Below are positions 16,464 to 20,436 of a stretch of 20,436 nt of DNA, in pieces; positions within the stretch are counted from its first letter, which is position 1, and each line of letters begins with the position of its first letter. The stretch comes from a virus: the IMG/VR virus record IMGVR_UViG_3300025325_000690, positions 1 through 20,436 of that record. One strand, 5' to 3'. A model generated the notes under the pieces. That model was not told the origin of the DNA. It saw only the letters and a list, made by a program, of their open reading frames with translations, and searched no databases. The position numbers were made by a program, and so were the translations under genes.

Positions 16464-16843
16464 CCGCCGATCCCGAGACGCTTCAGGCTGTCGCCCATCT
16501 AACCGCGGCCGGGAAGTCTACTCGCGAGATTGCCCCCATCGTTGGTGTCTCGCATGCCACGGTCAACAACTACCAGCACCTTGACGAGGTTAGGCAGGTA
16601 ATCAATGACCTCCGCCCCCGTATCGCCGCCCGCCTCAGTCAACGTATGTGGGACTTGATCGACGCCGAAGACTTCGCCCCCAAGCCCCAGGAACTTGCAG
16701 TTGTTTGGGGTATCGCCATGGATAAGCACATGAAGGCCGAACAGCCAACTCAGGGTAATCCCACCCTCGTTATCGTGCTCCCAGGACTGGATCGAGCACC
16801 CGATCCACAGCCGCTAACCATAGACGCGGGGCCACAAGCGTAA
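16460..16843 (+). CDS. terS: Putative small terminase subunit
   Basis: A 127-residue protein. Residues 7-38 (LQAVAHLTAAGKSTREIAPIVGVSHATVNNY) are a helix-turn-helix of the type found at the N-terminus of phage small terminases; helical PRIAARLSQRMWDLIDAE may be the oligomerisation part, and the Pro-rich tail may contact the large subunit. It would recognise the packaging start site. Position before terL supports this, although a 480-base gap lies between them. A transcription regulator is the alternative. Confidence 0.65.
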   Translation: MTADPETLQAVAHLTAAGKSTREIAPIVGVSHATVNNYQHLDEVRQVINDLRPRIAARLSQRMWDLIDAEDFAPKPQELAVVWGIAMDKHMKAEQPTQGNPTLVIVLPGLDRAPDPQPLTIDAGPQA

Positions 16844-16917
16844 TGCGCTCCCTGAAGGGCCATATTGGCATGATGGTAATGGTGGTGTTTAGCGGCCCCC
16901 CTCTCTCGCCAAAAGCC

Positions 16918-17037
16918 CTTAACTTAGCACCCATGGCAGGGATCGCTGGTCACCATAAGGACTATAGTGCGAACCTCCACGTCTACGGGCGCCGTAATCA
17001 GGAGCGTTATGGTCACGTCCACGCTTGCTAAGTTAAG
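16918..17037. repeat. 12-bp inverted repeat flanking 96 bases
   Basis: CTTAACTTAGCA (16918-16929) and TGCTAAGTTAAG (17026-17037) are perfect reverse complements, AT-rich in a GC-rich genome. The enclosed DNA has its own hairpins, so the whole could form a large cruciform or a branched RNA. Confidence 0.75.
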
Positions 17038-17269
17038 CCGGGGGCACTCGGTTACCGCCGAATGTCAGCAGTGGCGCGTCACCCATGCCCATGTCAGTAG
17101 CCGGAAACGGGTTCAGGGATCGCGTCCGTCGGGAGTACCGTTGCGGCTACCATCCGCCTACGGGGTGTGGGCAAACGGTTTTCGGGCTACCGGAAAGTTT
17201 CTACGGTTAGCGGTTAACCTTTTGGGCGCAGAGGCGTTCGTATACGCACGCGGGAAGAATCTAGACCAT

Positions 17270-17308
17270 GGGGAGGGGAGGGGCGCGCGCGCGACACAAT
17301 ATAAGGGG
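17270..17308 (+). other. G-runs with alternating GC tract
   Basis: Three GGGG runs separated by single A (17270-17283) pass into an 11-base alternating GC tract (17283-17293); a fourth GGGG follows at 17305-17308. The sequence could form a G-quadruplex on the plus strand with one long loop, and the GC tract is a Z-DNA type. Confidence 0.6.
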
Positions 17309-17322
17309 AACGGAGTGAGGGT

Positions 17323-17568
17323 ATGACGACTGAATACGCCACGCAGATAATGTTGTCGCCGAGGGTCAAGGCGACGGCATGGGATAACAACACGGAGTTT
17401 AGGGAGAAAGTTCGAGAGCGGGCTCGGGTAGCGCTCAAAGAGAAAGGCGCGGTCACGATGTCAGAGTCAGGACCCGAACTCGTAACGCTCCCTGCCTTTG
17501 TGGACGAGGACGGCACCGAAGTCCCTGAGACTGACGTTTACCAGGTAACATTCATTGGCCAGACGTAA
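17323..17568 (+). CDS. Hypothetical protein before the large terminase
   Basis: An 81-residue protein from ATG 17323, preceded by GGAGTGAGGG. KATAWDNNTEFREKVRERARVALKEKGAVTM is helical and basic; the C-terminal half is acidic with strands (ELVTLPAFVDEDGTEVPETDVYQV). Not recognised. It stands between the gap and the terminator ahead of terL, so it is probably transcribed with the upstream unit. Confidence 0.6.
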   Translation: MTTEYATQIMLSPRVKATAWDNNTEFREKVRERARVALKEKGAVTMSESGPELVTLPAFVDEDGTEVPETDVYQVTFIGQT

Positions 17569-17595
17569 GAAGGCGAACGGCGCGCGTTTCTCTTT

Positions 17596-17618
17596 ACCGC
17601 CTTTCGGGGCGGTTTTTT
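17596..17618 (+). terminator. Rho-independent terminator with UUCG loop
   Basis: ACCGCCT-TTCG-GGGCGGT forms a 7-bp stem (one T-G) on a TTCG tetraloop, ending in six T. It is a textbook intrinsic terminator. It stops only 5 bases before the GTG of terL, so an RNA that starts after it would be nearly leaderless, and an RNA that reads through would carry the hairpin over the ribosome-binding region. Confidence 0.85.
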
Positions 17619-17623
17619 GATGG

Positions 17624-18955
17624 GTGGCGAATGTGGTAGCTGAAGTGGCGGCGTATCCGGCGAACGCGAAGGTGATCGAGGTGATGGCGGGGGCGCAGGC
17701 GGAGTTCGTGCGGAGTGAGGCGCGGTATCCGGGGTACTTTGCGGGGCGGCGTGGCGGGAAGACCTCGGCGTCGGTCATCAAGATGGTGCGCTACATGACG
17801 TCGTATCCAGGAGCGTACTTCATGTTCACCGTCCCGACCTTGGGGGACGTGGACCGGATTCTCCTTCCCAAGATGCGGGAGTTCTTCGGGGTGTTCGAGG
17901 GGGATATGTGGGGGTGGTTGGAGAAAAAGAGTCAGATCGTCTTCCCGAAGCACCGGGGGCCGAACGGGGAGGGTGGAGTGGTGTTCGTCAGGCCAGCGTC
18001 GGAACCGGACTCCATGCGCGGGCCGACTCTGGCAGCGGCCGCGATGGACGAGATCGGAACGGAGGACCAGCACGCCGCCTTCCAGATCCTGCAACCCGCG
18101 GTGTTCGGCGGACAGCCGGGCTTCCCCCACCAGATATGGGTCACGAGCACCCCTCGGGTGGAGCGCAAGTGGGTGAAGCAGAGGTGGGCGGACCACCTGA
18201 ACCCGCTGACCGGAGACCCGCTGCCCCCCGAGGACTACCCCATCTTCCGGGCGCGCACGGTGGACAACTACCACCTGGAGGCGGAGGCAATCCAGTCGCT
18301 TGTGAGCGAGTTCGGCAACAGCCGTGAGGCCCAGCAGGAGCTGGAGGGCGAGTTCATCGCCCTTGAGGGCACGGTGTTCGGGATGCTCGACCCGGAAGTC
18401 CACCTGCGTTACCCCCCGGAGGATACGGTGTTCACCCGGACGGTGTTCGGCTTCGACATCGGCGGCAGTGCCCCGACGGCGATCATCCAGTGGAAGCTGG
18501 ACCGGCAGTTCCGTAAGTGGGCCGTGGCCGAGTTCTATAAGCCCGACGCCGACGAATACGAATGGGTGAAGTGGCTCGCCGACCGGGGTGCGCTGCGGGT
18601 CTTCTGCGATCCCGCCATCAGTGACAGGACGCTCCTGTACTGGAGCCGCGTCCACGGGATCAGGTTCGTCCGGGCGCGGGACAAGACCCACGAGGGACGG
18701 CTGAACGTCTGGAAGACGGGCCTGTCTCACGAGACGCGCCCCCCGAGCATCTTCATCTCGCCGGATTGCCCTATGCTCTGGAACGAACTCCTTGAGCTTC
18801 GGCGGAAGAGGGTCGGGGACGAGGAATACTCCGAGGCGTGGGCGCGGAGCACGGCAGACCACGCCTACGACGCCGGAGCCTACGGCTTGCAGGAACTCCA
18901 GTTCCCAAAGACCGCGCTGCCCCAGCCGGCTCAACTTGTCGGAGCCGTGAGATGA
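17624..18955 (+). CDS. terL: Large terminase subunit
   Basis: A 443-residue packaging motor. Walker A GRRGGKTS (41-48), Walker B AAAAMDE (137-143) with catalytic Glu 143, and coupling motif TSTP (174-177) form the ATPase. The RNase H-like nuclease has Asp 278 in FGFDIGG, Asp 329 in VFCDP and Asp 412/416 in TADHAYDAG. Length is typical. GTG 17624 is chosen because it is the first start in frame; no SD is seen apart from G-runs in the terminator stem. It pumps DNA into the portal and cuts it. Confidence 0.95.
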   Translation: MANVVAEVAAYPANAKVIEVMAGAQAEFVRSEARYPGYFAGRRGGKTSASVIKMVRYMTSYPGAYFMFTVPTLGDVDRILLPKMREFFGVFEGDMWGWLEKKSQIVFPKHRGPNGEGGVVFVRPASEPDSMRGPTLAAAAMDEIGTEDQHAAFQILQPAVFGGQPGFPHQIWVTSTPRVERKWVKQRWADHLNPLTGDPLPPEDYPIFRARTVDNYHLEAEAIQSLVSEFGNSREAQQELEGEFIALEGTVFGMLDPEVHLRYPPEDTVFTRTVFGFDIGGSAPTAIIQWKLDRQFRKWAVAEFYKPDADEYEWVKWLADRGALRVFCDPAISDRTLLYWSRVHGIRFVRARDKTHEGRLNVWKTGLSHETRPPSIFISPDCPMLWNELLELRRKRVGDEEYSEAWARSTADHAYDAGAYGLQELQFPKTALPQPAQLVGAVR

Positions 18956-19014
18956 CCGACTCGATTACCGATAACCACAGCGGCGACCTGACGGAGTACG
19001 ACTTTGGCCTATAA
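18952..19014 (+). CDS. Possible 20-residue peptide between terL and portal
   Basis: ATG 18952 overlaps the terL stop (ATGA) and encodes MTDSITDNHSGDLTEYDFGL before TAA. It ends inside the first codons of the portal gene and carries that gene's SD (CGGAG). It may simply carry ribosomes from terL to the portal start. Confidence 0.4.
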   Translation: MTDSITDNHSGDLTEYDFGL

Positions 19015-20436
19015 CACGCTCGTAGACGCCAAGTACGTCAAGGATTTCGCCACCCGCATGAAGGCGCAGTACAGCCGCCAGGATGCGCTCGACGCCGAAA
19101 TCCAGGCCCTTGAGTTGATGGACAACCAGATCAACATGGCAACGAAACCGGATACGGCGGAGACGCCGAAAGCCCTCCACTTCGGCATCTGGAACCAGCT
19201 CGTGCGGCGCGACGCGGCGGTACTGACGGTAGACGACTTCATTCACGTCAGCCCGCGTGACCCCACATCAAAGGAAGAAGAGGCGCACACCTCACTCCTC
19301 GAAGGCTTCATCAACTCGGCGAAGCCGAAATCCAGGCAACTCCCGGCCATGATCGAGATGCAGCGCCGCGACCTCATCGGCAAGGGGCGGTACTGGGAAT
19401 GGGTGGCTTACGTCCCGCGGGTCTGGGCCACAGAGGAGATCGATGCCCTCGTGGGGAAGGCCAAGAACGAGGAGGACCCTGCTAAAAAGGTCGCCATTCT
19501 CTCCGAGATTGAGGCGCATCAGCGTGACAACTGGCCCATCCGCATCCGGTACGTGAATCCCATCGGTACCTACGCCCCCTTCGGCGGCGAGCACTGGCTC
19601 CCCGAGGTGGTCGAGTGCCGTAAGATGTCCTGCGAGTCCATCAAGGACGCTTACGATATCGACTGCGGCTGCGGCAAAGAGAAGGGCACCGACCATGACG
19701 TCTACGTCTACGCCAACTGGAGATGTTGCGCTACCGTCATTGATCTCAAGGAGCCAGAGGAAGCCGTGCCCGTCTGGGAGCACCACCTCAACAAGAATCC
19801 CTACTCCCTAGCCGAGACGAACGTCGTTGAGAGTGACCGTGGCATTCGCTGGATGCCCCAGCTCTACCATGCCAAGGGGCTTATCAAGGAACTCGATAAA
19901 CTCATTAGCGATCGCTCCACCAATTCGCACAACACCGCTCTCGGCCACGTCATGCAGATTCACGACCGGGCAGAGTACCCCGACGAGATGATAAAGGCCG
20001 GCCGCCCCACGGTCGAGGACATGAAGCCGGGCGGTACGACCGCCTGGTGGGACATCAAGCAGGTGATTCAGGCCCCCGTTCCGCAGCTCACCGAGCAGCA
20101 CGGCGAGCATTTCCGCTTCGTCTACGAGGCCGTGATGCGCCACGCGCTTTATCCTGTTGAGCAGGGCGAGACGAAGAGCGGCGATACAGGCGTCTCGATC
20201 ACGACGGCGCATCAGATCAGCGAAAGGCGCTTCTCTCCTGCGCTCAAGGCCATCCGCGCTCAGGCCGAAGACTCCGCCCGCACCATTATGCGCGTGCCGG
20301 CGGCGCTCAACTTCGAATACCCCGGCTCAGTGGACAAACTGACCATCTTTGACCAGCACGAGGACCGGGGCGAACTTTCCGTCACGCCAAAAGATATGCT
20401 CGGCTGGGAGAACGCCGTCCAGGCCCGCATATCTTT
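19004..20436 (+). CDS. Putative portal protein (3' partial)
   Basis: An open frame of 477 codons running off the window. TTG 19004 follows CGGAG at 7 bases and is the only start after an in-frame TGA at 18989. The chain begins MAYNTLVDAKYVKDFATRMK. Features fit the phage portal fold: an N-terminal helix, an alpha/beta wing with CGCGKEKG and WRCCATVIDL, a segment IRWMPQLYHAKGLIKELDKLISDR, then GVSITTAHQISERRFSPALK and a long helix. It would form the dodecameric DNA gate that docks TerL. Position directly after terL supports this; I did not find a family signature I could call certain. Confidence 0.75.
   Translation, partial: MAYNTLVDAKYVKDFATRMKAQYSRQDALDAEIQALELMDNQINMATKPDTAETPKALHFGIWNQLVRRDAAVLTVDDFIHVSPRDPTSKEEEAHTSLLEGFINSAKPKSRQLPAMIEMQRRDLIGKGRYWEWVAYVPRVWATEEIDALVGKAKNEEDPAKKVAILSEIEAHQRDNWPIRIRYVNPIGTYAPFGGEHWLPEVVECRKMSCESIKDAYDIDCGCGKEKGTDHDVYVYANWRCCATVIDLKEPEEAVPVWEHHLNKNPYSLAETNVVESDRGIRWMPQLYHAKGLIKELDKLISDRSTNSHNTALGHVMQIHDRAEYPDEMIKAGRPTVEDMKPGGTTAWWDIKQVIQAPVPQLTEQHGEHFRFVYEAVMRHALYPVEQGETKSGDTGVSITTAHQISERRFSPALKAIRAQAEDSARTIMRVPAALNFEYPGSVDKLTIFDQHEDRGELSVTPKDMLGWENAVQARIS

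Larger units (their letters stand above)
16844..17322 (+). other. 480-bp gap between terminase genes, packaging-site candidate
   Basis: No convincing gene: the ORFs here lack an SD and have odd composition. It holds a 12-bp inverted repeat (16918-16929 and 17026-17037) that encloses a TACGG-GCG-CCGTA hairpin and an ACCATAA/TTATGGT pair; scattered short CGGTTA/TAACC and CTACCGG-type motifs (17040-17220); and a G-run plus alternating GC tract at its right end. Phage pac and cos sites commonly lie in or beside terS, so this may be the packaging site; a decayed gene is another possibility. Confidence 0.4.

Noticed and set aside
16967-17326. 119-residue ORF in the terS-terL gap
   Set aside because: No SD, low-complexity start, atypical codon use, and it crosses the inverted repeat and the alternating GC tract.
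17594-18934. 446-residue leftward ORF opposite terL
   Set aside because: It mirrors the GC-rich codon structure of terL and is rich in Arg, Pro and His; terL has all its catalytic motifs on the plus strand.
19292-20212. Leftward ORFs of 164 and 134 residues opposite the portal
   Set aside because: Same antisense effect in a GC-rich gene; no RBS and the plus frame is open through the entire region.
1-20436. CRISPR array, insertion sequence or integrase/attachment site
   Set aside because: No regularly spaced repeats with unique spacers, no transposase motifs or flanking inverted repeats, and no tyrosine or serine recombinase seen on either strand.

Overview
The window looks like part of the genome of a tailed double-stranded DNA phage (Caudoviricetes), or a prophage of one. 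The evidence is a large terminase followed by a portal-like protein, an amidase endolysin beside a holin-like protein, a tRNA cluster, a small repressor with an operator region, and a long run of very short rightward genes joined by ATGA/GTGA stop-start overlaps. The DNA is GC-rich, GTG and TTG starts are common, and no bacterial housekeeping gene is visible. I cannot name the host from the sequence. I see no integrase, DNA polymerase or helicase, so lysogeny is possible but unproven, and replication probably leans on host enzymes.

Layout. 1-1153: lysis genes (5'-truncated amidase, holin-like protein). 1160-2612: an island of lower GC and different codon use, with an SCSGH-motif protein, a leftward ORF remnant and a TumE-like toxin-antitoxin pair. 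2574-3148: an RNA block in which an extended -10 box occurs three times, followed in turn by a possible ~60-nt RNA with its own terminator, a ~200-nt structured RNA candidate, and tRNA-Ser(CGA), tRNA-Ser(GCT) and a tRNA with a CAA anticodon. 3155-3865: two leftward genes, one an XRE-type repressor, and an operator region with three TGAC-N4-GTCA sites. 3866-9859: a rightward chain of regulators, zinc-binding mini-proteins, a DUF7666-like protein with a 12-bp repeat, an SSB-tailed protein and a lysozyme-like domain that may be joined to a membrane anchor by frameshift. 9856-13061: replication and recombination (RusA, a stand-alone DnaA domain IV, an HNH homing endonuclease under a strong RNA hairpin, a DnaD-like initiator). 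13058-15466: small hypothetical genes with repeated start cassettes. 15486-16325: a structured RNA candidate, a three-gene leftward mini-operon and two divergent promoters. 16371-20436: packaging and head genes (small terminase, an odd 480-bp gap, large terminase, portal).

How it may work together (inference). The repressor would act on the TGAC-N4-GTCA sites and control the rightward early chain. That chain supplies DNA-binding proteins, then replication factors (SSB-like, RusA, DnaA-IV, DnaD-like). The late promoter near 16,300 would drive packaging and head genes, and the amidase/holin pair would end the late transcript if the genome is circular or terminally redundant. The TA pair and tRNAs look like cargo. 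The least explained parts, and the best places to look for something new, are the RNA block at 2574-2880, the RNA at 15501-15707 facing the leftward mini-operon, the SD-masking hairpin before the HNH gene, and the structured gap between the two terminase genes.
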